Under the pieces are notes generated by a model that saw nothing but the letters and a program-made list of their open reading frames with translations, was not told where the DNA came from and ran no database searches. From Chitinophagales bacterium (GTDB lineage: Bacteria > Bacteroidota > Bacteroidia > Chitinophagales > Saprospiraceae): a stretch of DNA of 64,000 nucleotides. The first letter of the stretch is position 1, and every line of letters starts with the position of its first letter. Below are positions 23,503 through 32,329 of this stretch, piece after piece. The position numbers and the translations under genes were made by a program. The stretch lies in NCBI GenBank assembly GCA_013299105.1, contig JAAFJY010000031.1, forward strand, positions 1 through 64,000. Reading direction: 5' to 3'.

Positions 23503-25656
23503 TTAAGCGCGGTAGTAATCCCCTACCACCAATTTGTCCTGGCCTCCTGCTTCGGCCAACTGGCTTTCGCGCTGGGCGATGATTGCTTCCACAAAAACCT
23601 TGGATTGAGCCACATAGTCTTGTGCAAACTGGGCCTCTGGCTCAAATTGGTTGATTTGCAAAACCATTTCCGGGAAATTGCTGGTTTTGCTAAACAAGCC
23701 TTTGTCAACGACCTGCGCCTGGAAGTCGTCGATGATGCCTTTTTGGGTATTGCATTTCACATCATGGCTCAGTAACAGGGCTTTGGCGGCTACCACAAAA
23801 GCACCGTAAGCATAATAAATGGCGTCGGCCCACTGGCCTTCTGCCAAAGCTTCGGCGGCGGCTTTGGTTTTGTCTTCGGCGTCTTTGAGGATCACCCCCA
23901 CCATGTCGAGCACCACCGCAGCGCATTCGCCTACTCCGATTTCTTGTTGGTAGTATTTGTCCTGGCCCCAGTCGAAATATTCTTCCTTGGTCAGGGTTTT
24001 TAGATCGGCCAAGGGCTTGAGCAAAGCATAAAAATACTTTTCACCCTGGCGCAGGAAATAATCGTTGTAGTATTCGCCTTCTTGTCCATTTTCGTCAAAA
24101 TCGTTCAACACGTAACGCACCACATCAGGCACGCGCTTGGTAGGCACTTTGACGATTTTATCGGCGATGAACCCACGACCATCCGGCGAAACACCACCGC
24201 CCAAAACCACTTGCATGGCAGGTACGACCAGTTCCCCACTTTTGAAGGAAGAGCCGTGAAAGCCCAGATTGGCGGCCATGTGCTGACCACAGGAGTTCAT
24301 GCAGCCGCTGATTTTAATTTTGAAGTATTGTTCGTCGATCAAATCAGGATACTCGCTGCGGATGATTTCTTCGATCACTTTGGCCAGACCTGTGCTATTG
24401 GTCACTCCTAGGGCGCAAGTGTCGGTGCCAGGGCAAGCCGTAACGTCGGCGGTAGAATCGGCACCAGGCAGGGCCAGACCCAATTGGTAAAGGCTATTGA
24501 ACCAATGTACCAGGGCTTCTGGGCGCACAAATTTGAGCAAAATGCCCTGGTTGATGGTAAAACGGATGTCGTCGGCTGCGTAATCTTTGATCAACGCAGC
24601 AAGGGCGCGGGCTTTGTCAGAAGGCAAGTCGCCCAAGATCACGCGGATGTAGACCCCATACCAGCCTTTTTGTTTTTGCTCAAACACGTTGGTGCGCTTC
24701 CACTCCTCAAACCAGTGCTGGTCCACCGGAGCGGCATCGGGAATGAGGCCCTGGCCGATCGGCGCTTGCTCTTCTACCAGGCTGCGGTCGATCGCTACTG
24801 ACTTGTTTTTCAGGGCTTTCCATTCTTTCTGCACAAGTTCCATCCAGGCTTCGAGGCCCAGTTTTTGGATCATGAACTTCATGCGGGCCTTCATGCGCTT
24901 TTCGCGCTCGCCGTAGCGGTCAAATACCCGCAAACCAGCCTCCATGAAAGGAATAATCTGGTCTTCAGGCAAAAACTCGTAAGCCGTCAAGCCTGTGATC
25001 GACTGGGCACCCAAGCCGCCGCCGACCAATACTTTGAAGCCCCGTTGCTCCACTCCGTCCACTGTTTGAATGCGGGGAATAAAGCCAAAGTCGTGGAAGT
25101 ACGTGAACGCAGAATCCTGCTCGCTGGAAGAAAAAGCAATTTTGATCTTGCGACCCATTTCCTGGCAAATCGGATTGCGCAAGAAATATTGAAAAGAAGC
25201 CTCCACGTAAGGCGAAACATCAAAAGGCTCGTTGGGGTCGATTCCAGCCAGCGGTGAAGCGGTGAAGTTGCGTACGGTATTGCCACAAGCTTCGCGGGCA
25301 GTGATGTTCTTTTGGGCCAGTTCGGTCCACACTTTGGGCGAGTTGGCCAGCTTGACGTAGTGCAACTGGATGTTCTGGCGGGTAGTGATGTGCAGGTTGC
25401 CCGTCGCATAACGGTCCGACACATCGGCAGTGCGGTACAACTGCTCGGCGGTGTATTTGCCGTAAGGAATTTTGATGCGAAACATCTGCACGCCCTCTTG
25501 TCTTTGGCCATACACCCCCCGTGTGAGGCGATAAAGTCGGAAGCGCTCAGGGTCTTCTTTGCCCCGGCGAAAAGCGTCGATTCTATTTTCGAGTTCCAGA
25601 ATGTCTATCTGGTCGGCAGCTTTTACATCGCTGAAATCAAAATTGTTGGCACTCAT
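23503..25656 (-). CDS. Ferredoxin-type sulfite reductase with C-terminal HEPN-like domain
   Basis: 717 residues from the ATG giving MSANNFDFSDVK. The frame continues 33 residues upstream, but that part is R1 repeat and not protein. Two ferredoxin-like and two siroheme-binding halves are present: YGKYTAEQLYRTADVSDRY, GNLHITTRQNIQLHYV (87-102) and RFTINQGILLKFV. The siroheme/4Fe-4S cysteines are ACPGTDTC (408, 414) and SGCMNSC (452, 456). Residues about 575-705 form an added helical domain (DAIYYAYGAFVVAAKALLL) resembling HEPN domains. Cofactor genes and cysH follow, so sulfite rather than nitrite is the likely substrate. It is the first gene after the putative cysteine attenuator. Confidence 0.9.
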   Translation of the reverse strand: MSANNFDFSDVKAADQIDILELENRIDAFRRGKEDPERFRLYRLTRGVYGQRQEGVQMFRIKIPYGKYTAEQLYRTADVSDRYATGNLHITTRQNIQLHYVKLANSPKVWTELAQKNITAREACGNTVRNFTASPLAGIDPNEPFDVSPYVEASFQYFLRNPICQEMGRKIKIAFSSSEQDSAFTYFHDFGFIPRIQTVDGVEQRGFKVLVGGGLGAQSITGLTAYEFLPEDQIIPFMEAGLRVFDRYGEREKRMKARMKFMIQKLGLEAWMELVQKEWKALKNKSVAIDRSLVEEQAPIGQGLIPDAAPVDQHWFEEWKRTNVFEQKQKGWYGVYIRVILGDLPSDKARALAALIKDYAADDIRFTINQGILLKFVRPEALVHWFNSLYQLGLALPGADSTADVTACPGTDTCALGVTNSTGLAKVIEEIIRSEYPDLIDEQYFKIKISGCMNSCGQHMAANLGFHGSSFKSGELVVPAMQVVLGGGVSPDGRGFIADKIVKVPTKRVPDVVRYVLNDFDENGQEGEYYNDYFLRQGEKYFYALLKPLADLKTLTKEEYFDWGQDKYYQQEIGVGECAAVVLDMVGVILKDAEDKTKAAAEALAEGQWADAIYYAYGAFVVAAKALLLSHDVKCNTQKGIIDDFQAQVVDKGLFSKTSNFPEMVLQINQFEPEAQFAQDYVAQSKVFVEAIIAQRESQLAEAGGQDKLVVGDYYRA

Positions 25657-25679
25657 CTGTTTTCGCCTTTGTGCTGCAC

Positions 25680-25815
25680 TAAGTATTTGAGCTAAAATAA
25701 ACTGGACGTATTTGCTTTTGAGGTTTAGCAAAAAAAGAACACAACTTCCTTTCATCCAGTTGTTTTTCTTTTTTCACTAAACCCAAATCCGTCCACCTTA
25801 TTTTTTACGCTCCCT
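25680..25815 (-). repeat. R1 dispersed palindromic repeat, copy 3
   Basis: Full-length copy, differing from copy 2 at a handful of positions. It lies between the attenuator terminator (25846-25883) and the sulfite reductase start (25656), with its TAGCTCAAATACTT end facing the gene, as in copies 2 and 4. It would therefore be transcribed as part of the operon leader and could fold into a long hairpin. Confidence 0.85.
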
Positions 25816-25845
25816 AAGGCAGCTTTTTATTTGTTCTTGGGTACG

Positions 25846-25883
25846 AAAAAGCCCTGTCGGCAAGTGATTTCCGGCAGGGCTTT
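25846..25883 (-). terminator. Attenuator terminator in the sulfite reductase leader
   Basis: On the minus strand the stem is AAAGCCCTGCCGG (25883-25871) with CCGACAGGGCTTT (25858-25846), 13 positions with one G-U or mismatch, a loop of about 12, and a T tract after the stem. It lies 190 bases before the sulfite reductase start, so it cannot be a terminator of a preceding gene; no gene precedes it on this strand apart from the leader peptide. Confidence 0.8.
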
Positions 25884-25931
25884 CGAAGTAACTTGCTCTC
25901 TAGTTCCTTTCAAAAAATGCGAGCCCCTGCC
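25846..25931 (-). promoter_or_regulatory. Putative cysteine-responsive transcription attenuator
   Basis: Immediately after the leader-peptide stop codon (four bases) the minus strand reads GGCAGGGGCT (25931-25922). This is complementary to AGCCCTGCC, the 5' arm of the following terminator, with one bulged G. Two folds therefore exclude each other: antiterminator (25931-25922 with the 5' arm) or terminator (5' arm with 3' arm). A ribosome at the leader stop codon would cover the antiterminator strand and allow termination. A ribosome stalled at the Cys codons would leave it free and allow read-through. This is the classical layout of amino-acid attenuation; the Cys specificity is inferred. Confidence 0.7.
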
Positions 25932-25935
25932 TTCA

Positions 25936-26025
25936 TTAGACAACAACATTTGGTATGACGACTTGGCAGAGACTTGAACATCTTGAATGTTTATGTGGGT
26001 AAAAGCGCAATTTATTCGCTTTCAT
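25936..26025 (-). CDS. 29-residue Cys-containing leader peptide of the sulfur operon
   Basis: On the minus strand the frame starts ATG at 26025 and ends TAA at 25936. It encodes MKANKLRFYPHKHSRCSSLC followed by QVVIPNVVV. The two Cys codons (16 and 20) lie 9-13 codons before the stop. The ATG is only a few bases downstream of a good promoter (26030-26060), so the message may be nearly leaderless. It is too short for a usual gene and is followed by the antiterminator/terminator pair, which marks it as a regulatory peptide translated to sense charged tRNA-Cys. It is the closest reading frame upstream of the sulfite reductase. Confidence 0.7.
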   Translation of the reverse strand: MKANKLRFYPHKHSRCSSLCQVVIPNVVV

Positions 26026-26029
26026 GGTG

Positions 26030-26060
26030 CAAGTATAGGGGCATTTGGCATGATTCGCAA
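26030..26060 (-). promoter_or_regulatory. Promoter of the sulfur assimilation operon
   Basis: On the minus strand TTG (26060-26058), 20 bases, then TATACTTG (26037-26030), close to the Bacteroidota consensus TTG-N19-21-TAnnTTTG with one mismatch. Transcription would begin next to the leader peptide ATG. Confidence 0.6.
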
Positions 26061-26220
26061 GTTTTCAAAGCCATTTTTTCATTTTTTTGATTATACAAAT
26101 ACATGACCATTTTTTCATACTTCCCTACAAGTCAGCATTTTTATGTAAAAACAGGTCTAAAAGAGGCCATTTTATCACTTTTTTGATTATAATTCCTAAA
26201 GAAGACACAGTATGATAAGC

Positions 26221-26262
26221 AAAAACGCACAAATGGCTGCATCATTTTACCATTTGTGCGTT
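26221..26262 (-). terminator. Factor-independent terminator for the SprB-repeat gene
   Basis: Perfect 13-bp stem AACGCACAAATGG / CCATTTGTGCGTT (26224-26236 and 26250-26262) with a 13-base loop. On the minus strand it is followed by TTTTTGC. It lies 41 bases after the stop codon of the adhesin gene. Confidence 0.8.
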
Positions 26263-26302
26263 ATACATTTTTTTGAAAAAAACATCAAAACTTACTAGTC
26301 AC

Positions 26303-29300
26303 TCACTCCCGCAGCACCACAAACCTACCACTAAACACCACCCGCCGTTCGCTCAGTGCCCTTAAGAAATAAGTGCCCGCTGGCAAGTCTTTCAACGAAA
26401 ACTGCTGCAACAGCTTTGGCCCGGAATCCACCACTTGGCTGCGCAGCACTTTGCCATCCAGGTTTTGAATTTGCAAAAGCAGGGTTTTGCCTTGTGACAA
26501 TTCGGCTTCCAGCCACAAGTGATCTTGGGCGGGGTTCGGGTACAATTTCACGGTTTTGACCAAATCAGGGTCCAAAATAGCGCTGGTCATCAGCACGACT
26601 GTTTCGGTTTGGCGGCAATTGCGGTTGTCGGTAATGGTCAAAGTGTAGTTGCCCGCTGCCAGGCCAAGGATTTGATTCGTCGTAGCGCCATTCGACCACT
26701 GGTAGCGGTAAGGCTGGGTGCCGCCGCGTACATTGGCCCGGATCGAGCCGTCGTTTTGGCCAGCTTTGGGGCGCAAAAGGTCAAAAGAGGTTTGGATGGG
26801 CAGTGGTTGTACCACATTATAAGGTATCACCCTGGTGCAGTTGTCGGCATCGCTCAAGTTGAGGGTGTAAGTGCCCGCCCTGAGCTGCTGGATCCTGCGG
26901 GTATCGATGCCAAAGGTTTGGCCTTGTGGATTTTGCCAAGACCAACGGTAAGGCCCCTTGCCCCCGCTGATGCCAATGGCAATGGCTCCGTTGTTGCCAC
27001 CATTGCAAGTTATTTCGCTCAAGGTATCCAAAACTGTAAGCCCTTGGGTACTCGGCTCTCGGATGAGGAAGGCTGGGAAGGAAATTTTGCAAGAATCAGC
27101 ATCAGTCACTTGCAATTGATAAGTCCCAGCCCGTGCATTGTTCAAAATCCGGCTGCCCGTGCGGCCATTCCAGGCATAGCGATAAGGCTGACGCCCTCCC
27201 TCCACGGTTACAGTGATGGAACCACTGGCGTCGCCCTGGCAGCGGATGTCGGTCACGCTGGAACTGGCCAAACGAATCGGTGCGGAGGCGGCCAAAGGAC
27301 CTACTTCCAAGGTATCCAGGCAGATGCGTGAGTCAGTGACCACCACATAGAAAGTACCTGAGCCGACCCCAATCAGGTCTTCAGTAACTGACACTTGTCG
27401 ATTGTTGCTTTTTTGGTACCAATTGAAAGCATAAGGCGGGGTGCCGCCCCTTGGCGTAATGAAGATGGCCCCATTGCTGAGATCACCACAGCGTAGATTG
27501 CGCACACTGTCGCGGCGGATATTGAGCAAGCTGGGTTCATTGATGCTCCTGGTTTCGGAACTCACTTGACAGCCTTTTGAATCGACAATCAAGACCCGGT
27601 AGTCGTTGTCTACGGGCAGGTTCCTGATGACTGCTGTAGCCTGATTGGTCACAATTGGCGTACCAAAATTGTTGAAGAAAAAGGTATATGGAGCCAACCC
27701 ACCCGTGATGGTGGCCGATACTTCCCCATTTCGCTGGCCAAAACAACTGATGTCGCGGGTTTTAAATTCGAGCAGCTTGATCGGTTCACCTGAATCCCGC
27801 AATTTGAGCAGCGGAGTAGCCACCGAACAACCATTGGCGTCGCTGACTGTGACGTTGTAATTGCCCGATACCACGTTGGCCAGGGCCGAAGTAGTGGCCC
27901 CATTGCTCCAGCGGTAAGTGTATGGCCCAATTCCGCCAGATACTACCGCCCTGATCGTATTGAAACGCGAGGCATCACAAGTCGTGTTGTTGACTTGGGT
28001 TTGGGTTTCAGCTCGCAGGGGGGTAGGTTGGGTAATTTTAAAATCCCCTGTGATCGGGCAACCATTGCCATCCGTGATGAAGGCGCGGTAATCGCCAGCC
28101 TTGAGTTTGTAGGCGTTGGGCTGGTTAGATTTGCTGCCTTCCCAAGCCACCCGATAGGGCCTGCGCCCGCCACTTATGGCCAATTCGATGAAGCCCGTGG
28201 AATCGCCGCTGCACAAGACCTGCCCAATGCCTGCCACCTGGTAAGTGATCGCACTGGGTTGTTCGAGTTTGATCGAATCGCGGACCAATTTACAGCCCAA
28301 ACGGTCCGTGATGGTAATGCCATACAAGCCACTTGGCAGGTTGAAGCGGTCTTCCACGCTGGTGCCATTTTCCCATTGGAATCGAATGGGTGGATTGTCA
28401 ATGCGCAACATTTGCACGTTCACGAAGCCATCGGCAGTGTTGCTACAAGTGGGTGAAGAAATGGCAAAATTGGCCTGGATGGGTTGGGTAGATGCCGCTA
28501 TAGATATGGTCGTGTCCAAAGAGCAGCCCAGGGCGTCGCGAATATTGACACTGTGCTTCCCTACCCCTAGTCCGGCTGTAAAAGCAGTCGTATCTCCATT
28601 GCTCCAGCGAAAACGAAATGGAGCTTGGCCCTGTGGCCGCAGGTTGATGCCTCCGGTAGCCAGACCCAGGCAAGCAGGTGGTGCAATTTGGGGCCTCGCA
28701 CGGATCCCCGCCAAAGCACTCAACCCAACTTTGATCGAGTCGGTAGTACAGCCATTGCGATCCGTCACCAATGCAGCGTAAGTCCCTACTTTGAGCGAGC
28801 GCAAGTTGGCAGTCGTAGCCCCATTGGTCCAGGCAAAACGATAGGGTGCAGTGCCCCCAGATACAGCAGTAGTGATCTGCCCAGTGGTATCCCCCAGGCA
28901 TTTGGGGGCTGCACTTTGTACGATGCGCGCCCGCAAAGGCTCTGCGGAGCCGATGATGGCATTGAATGGAATTGAACAACCCGCTGCATCGGTAACAGTA
29001 AGCGAATACGAACCCGAAGGCAGGTTTCGCAAAACCGGACCAGCCAAACCATTGGTCCAATTGTATTGGTAAGGAGCCGTCCCTCCGCGCCCGCTGACCC
29101 GCAATGAACCATCTGAGCGGCCCGCGCAAGTCACCGCTTTGGTAGAATCGACTACTGCTGTAAGCAAGGGTGGCCCACTTAATTCAAAGCTCCGCGTTTG
29201 TGTACAACCACTGGCATCGGTGACCGTGACGGTGTAAGCGCCCCGGCTTAGGTTGAACAAGTCTTCCGTGTTTTGTCCACTGGACCAGCGGTATTGGTAA

Positions 29301-32300
29301 CTGCCCCTGCCGCCAAAGACGTTGAGGTCGATGATGCCTTCGCGGGTGTTCTGGCACTTGGGGCTGACCAAATTGGCTACGATGCGGATTGAATCGGGTT
29401 GGCGGACCACCAGGTTGTTCAGCACGCTCTGACAAGTGCCACTGGTGATGGTCACGGCATAAGTGCCCCCCGCCAGACCAGTAATACCACTGCCACTGAT
29501 GGTATCTCCATTGCTCCATTTGTACTTGGCCGTCCCTCGTACATCGAGCACAATGGCCCCATCGCGGGTATTACCACAAGTCACAGAGCGAATGCCAATG
29601 TCGCGTACCTCCACCGCCGGGCCATTGACCACAGCATTGCGGATGTTGAATTGACAGGCACGAGGTGAGTTGTCACTGACCGCAATCTGGTAACTGCCCT
29701 GGGGCAGGTTTTCGATCACAAAAGCGTTGCTGTTGCGTACTATCGAGTCGCCTGTGATGCCTCCTGGGCCCGTCCAACGGTAGCGAAAAGGAGCCTGGCC
29801 GCTGAGGGGTTGCAGGGAGATTCGACCGTTGCGGCCATTGCAAGTTGTGACTGGGGTGATGATGCGGCGAATCGAGTCGATGCTCGAAGAGCTGACCATC
29901 AAAGCCTGCCGGATGGCCACACAGCCCTTGGCGTCGGTCACTTGTACCGAGTAGCGGGTCCTCACCCCTGGCACTGCACCCGCGCTGATGTTGATTGAAG
30001 GTGTTTCGGCACCATTGTTCCAAAGGTAACGGTAGGGTGCAGTTGAGCTCCTTGCAGTGACCGTTAAAACTTGTTGAGCCTCCAAACACAAACTAAAAGA
30101 ATCTGCAGGGCTAAAACTCAAGGCAGGAATGGGGTTGACGGCCAAGGTAAATTCACCACTGTTTTTACAACCTTCTGGACTGGTAAACTCGAAAAAATAG
30201 CGGGTATTGCCCACCGGTGCCACCACGGTATTGCTGAGTAAATTACTGGCATTCAGTGGTGTGTTGCGGTAAAAAGCCAAGCTGGATTGCGGGTAATGGG
30301 CGTCTTGTAATTTGGTCTGCCGCAAATCAAAACTTTGCAAGGCGCAAATTTCAGGTTGTTGGGCCAAAACCGGGCTGGGCAACGGCAAAACCCGAACGAT
30401 AACTTCGCGACGACCTCCCGATGCGCAACGCAAATTGTTGTCCACTGCTTCTACATAAAATCGGTACAAAACTGGTGTAGCGCCAGTATTGGCTGGTAAA
30501 ACTGGTGAAAAAGTTGCTCCGCTGCCCAAAGACTGCCCGCCAGTAGGCGCATTGAACCACAACAAAAAATCACCCGAGCGGGGAGGAATTGCCCGCAGGA
30601 GCGCAGTTTGACCCGAACAAATGGTGTCGCCCACTGCAAAAGGCGGGGGCAAAAGTGCATCGTCGGCATTTCCATTGCAGTTTTGGTCGATGTTGTCGCA
30701 GGGAATTTCTGTTTGGCCAGCGTTGATCGATGAGTTCTGGTCGTTGCAATCACCCCGGTTGTTGACATAACCCGCTGGGGGCGTGGCCGCACATGACCAG
30801 ATGAAGCGGTTGGGATTGCCAAAACCATCACTATCTGCGTCCAAATAATAAGGCGCGCTCGGCCATCCCAAGTATTCCGAGCCGTGTACTGCAATTTGAT
30901 CCAGGGCGATATCTCCCAAGGAGCCATTGCCTTTGATGCCTACAAAACGAAATTGCACGATTGTTCCGTCCACAAAACTTCTCAAGCTTAGCGCTACTTT
31001 GCGCCAGGCGTTGCCTTGGTTGCCACGGCGTTCCCAGAGGTTTTGCCAGGTAACTCCGCCATTGGTGGAGATTTCGAGGCGTAAAGTGCCTGCATTGGCC
31101 CCAAATTGGTGGTAAAAAAACGAAAAATGGCAAGAGTCCGTACTACGCTTATTCAAGCGAAAACAACCAGATTGCAGCCAAGCTTGGGCCCCGGTGCTGC
31201 ATTGGTTGCCAGTGGTTTCGATATAAACATACTTGCCATTGCCGTTTACGTCCGTATCTGGGCCAGTATCTTCCGTAGGAGTAGCGCCACTGTAAACCAA
31301 CCAAGGCATGTTGCTACCTGGGGCATTCCGCCAAACACCAGAAGGACTGCAATCATCGTCGCAGAAAGGATCGCAGGTAAATTCGGCGTTGAAAGTTTCC
31401 AGCGTAGTCGGGCCTGGTGGCTGGCAACCACTTTTGAACGAAACCGGGCAAGAATTGGCGCTGAACGAGGACCCACAGTTTCGCCTCAAATAAACATCGT
31501 ATTCCGTATCGGCTGCCAAGCCTCTCAATATATAAGGTGGGCAATTGGCGGTCACTACCCTACCCTGCCCCGCTGCAGATCCTTGACCTGGAGTAAACCC
31601 TTTGGCCCCATATTCAATGGTCACTGTGCCCGCTGCACAGCCCTGATTGGGCGTCCAACTCAAAGTCGCAGCCGTGGTGTCCTGGCTCACCAAACTGAAA
31701 GTTTCTACGGGCAAACAAGTGATAGGGGCAAAAACCAACTCCACAAACTCCAGCCGACCCGTATCTTGCTCGGTATCGTCGCAGATGCGGAGTTGCCAGG
31801 TGCCATTGGGATTCGTACTGTTGTCATTCAAATTCAGAAAAGACTCTTCTGGTGCATAGGGTCGATCCATAAACGGAGCCTTGCCATCGGTGATCGACAC
31901 GCATGCTCCAGTTAGGAAAGTCATGTAAGCGCCACAGCCTTGCTCGCCTGGTATGCCATAATTGTCATCACCTCCGCCATTGTCGCGGCTGACTTCGATT
32001 TTGCGGCCAGATGGGGAGAAGAGCTGGATTTTCAAGTCAGCAGCCCAGGTGTGTTTGATGCGCAGGCGCAATTCTTTTAAATACACATCGCGCCCCAATG
32101 CTGTGCCTTCGGCTCCATTCACACGGATGTTGAAGAGATTGGGCTGAAAAAAGCCACTGTTTTCAGGACAGGTAAAATCGCGAATTCGGCGGGTGGCACT
32201 CGTATCACAAGTAGAAGGGTTGTTGAGCAACACCACGGTTTGCGCGTTCAACTTTGGAAAAAACAGTAGAAATCCAAAGCCGAAAAATAGGAATTTGACA

Positions 32301-32329
32301 ACCTGAATCAGGGAGGTACATTTGTTCAT
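26303..32329 (-). CDS. Giant secreted SprB-repeat protein with T9SS sorting tail
   Basis: 2008 residues with an N-terminal signal (VKFLFFGFGFLLFFPKLNAQ). Domains in order: a proprotein-convertase P-domain-like region (about 30-190, LRLRIKHTWAADLKIQLFSP), a fibronectin-III-like domain (about 200-300), a MAM/jelly-roll-like domain (about 330-490), and a MopE-type metal-binding motif (DADSDGFGNPN, RGDCNDQNSSIN, DNIDQNCNGNADD). An Ig-like region follows, then about 14 SprB repeats, each with a Cys-containing start, GG..PY..W and an NG turn. The end (KLYPNPAQDHLWLEAEL to VVLRE) is a type-A T9SS sorting domain. It is likely exported by the gliding/Por secretion system and attached to the surface as an adhesin or matrix protein. 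R1 copy 4 lies upstream and a terminator downstream. Confidence 0.93.
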   Translation of the reverse strand: MNKCTSLIQVVKFLFFGFGFLLFFPKLNAQTVVLLNNPSTCDTSATRRIRDFTCPENSGFFQPNLFNIRVNGAEGTALGRDVYLKELRLRIKHTWAADLKIQLFSPSGRKIEVSRDNGGGDDNYGIPGEQGCGAYMTFLTGACVSITDGKAPFMDRPYAPEESFLNLNDNSTNPNGTWQLRICDDTEQDTGRLEFVELVFAPITCLPVETFSLVSQDTTAATLSWTPNQGCAAGTVTIEYGAKGFTPGQGSAAGQGRVVTANCPPYILRGLAADTEYDVYLRRNCGSSFSANSCPVSFKSGCQPPGPTTLETFNAEFTCDPFCDDDCSPSGVWRNAPGSNMPWLVYSGATPTEDTGPDTDVNGNGKYVYIETTGNQCSTGAQAWLQSGCFRLNKRSTDSCHFSFFYHQFGANAGTLRLEISTNGGVTWQNLWERRGNQGNAWRKVALSLRSFVDGTIVQFRFVGIKGNGSLGDIALDQIAVHGSEYLGWPSAPYYLDADSDGFGNPNRFIWSCAATPPAGYVNNRGDCNDQNSSINAGQTEIPCDNIDQNCNGNADDALLPPPFAVGDTICSGQTALLRAIPPRSGDFLLWFNAPTGGQSLGSGATFSPVLPANTGATPVLYRFYVEAVDNNLRCASGGRREVIVRVLPLPSPVLAQQPEICALQSFDLRQTKLQDAHYPQSSLAFYRNTPLNASNLLSNTVVAPVGNTRYFFEFTSPEGCKNSGEFTLAVNPIPALSFSPADSFSLCLEAQQVLTVTARSSTAPYRYLWNNGAETPSINISAGAVPGVRTRYSVQVTDAKGCVAIRQALMVSSSSIDSIRRIITPVTTCNGRNGRISLQPLSGQAPFRYRWTGPGGITGDSIVRNSNAFVIENLPQGSYQIAVSDNSPRACQFNIRNAVVNGPAVEVRDIGIRSVTCGNTRDGAIVLDVRGTAKYKWSNGDTISGSGITGLAGGTYAVTITSGTCQSVLNNLVVRQPDSIRIVANLVSPKCQNTREGIIDLNVFGGRGSYQYRWSSGQNTEDLFNLSRGAYTVTVTDASGCTQTRSFELSGPPLLTAVVDSTKAVTCAGRSDGSLRVSGRGGTAPYQYNWTNGLAGPVLRNLPSGSYSLTVTDAAGCSIPFNAIIGSAEPLRARIVQSAAPKCLGDTTGQITTAVSGGTAPYRFAWTNGATTANLRSLKVGTYAALVTDRNGCTTDSIKVGLSALAGIRARPQIAPPACLGLATGGINLRPQGQAPFRFRWSNGDTTAFTAGLGVGKHSVNIRDALGCSLDTTISIAASTQPIQANFAISSPTCSNTADGFVNVQMLRIDNPPIRFQWENGTSVEDRFNLPSGLYGITITDRLGCKLVRDSIKLEQPSAITYQVAGIGQVLCSGDSTGFIELAISGGRRPYRVAWEGSKSNQPNAYKLKAGDYRAFITDGNGCPITGDFKITQPTPLRAETQTQVNNTTCDASRFNTIRAVVSGGIGPYTYRWSNGATTSALANVVSGNYNVTVSDANGCSVATPLLKLRDSGEPIKLLEFKTRDISCFGQRNGEVSATITGGLAPYTFFFNNFGTPIVTNQATAVIRNLPVDNDYRVLIVDSKGCQVSSETRSINEPSLLNIRRDSVRNLRCGDLSNGAIFITPRGGTPPYAFNWYQKSNNRQVSVTEDLIGVGSGTFYVVVTDSRICLDTLEVGPLAASAPIRLASSSVTDIRCQGDASGSITVTVEGGRQPYRYAWNGRTGSRILNNARAGTYQLQVTDADSCKISFPAFLIREPSTQGLTVLDTLSEITCNGGNNGAIAIGISGGKGPYRWSWQNPQGQTFGIDTRRIQQLRAGTYTLNLSDADNCTRVIPYNVVQPLPIQTSFDLLRPKAGQNDGSIRANVRGGTQPYRYQWSNGATTNQILGLAAGNYTLTITDNRNCRQTETVVLMTSAILDPDLVKTVKLYPNPAQDHLWLEAELSQGKTLLLQIQNLDGKVLRSQVVDSGPKLLQQFSLKDLPAGTYFLRALSERRVVFSGRFVVLRE

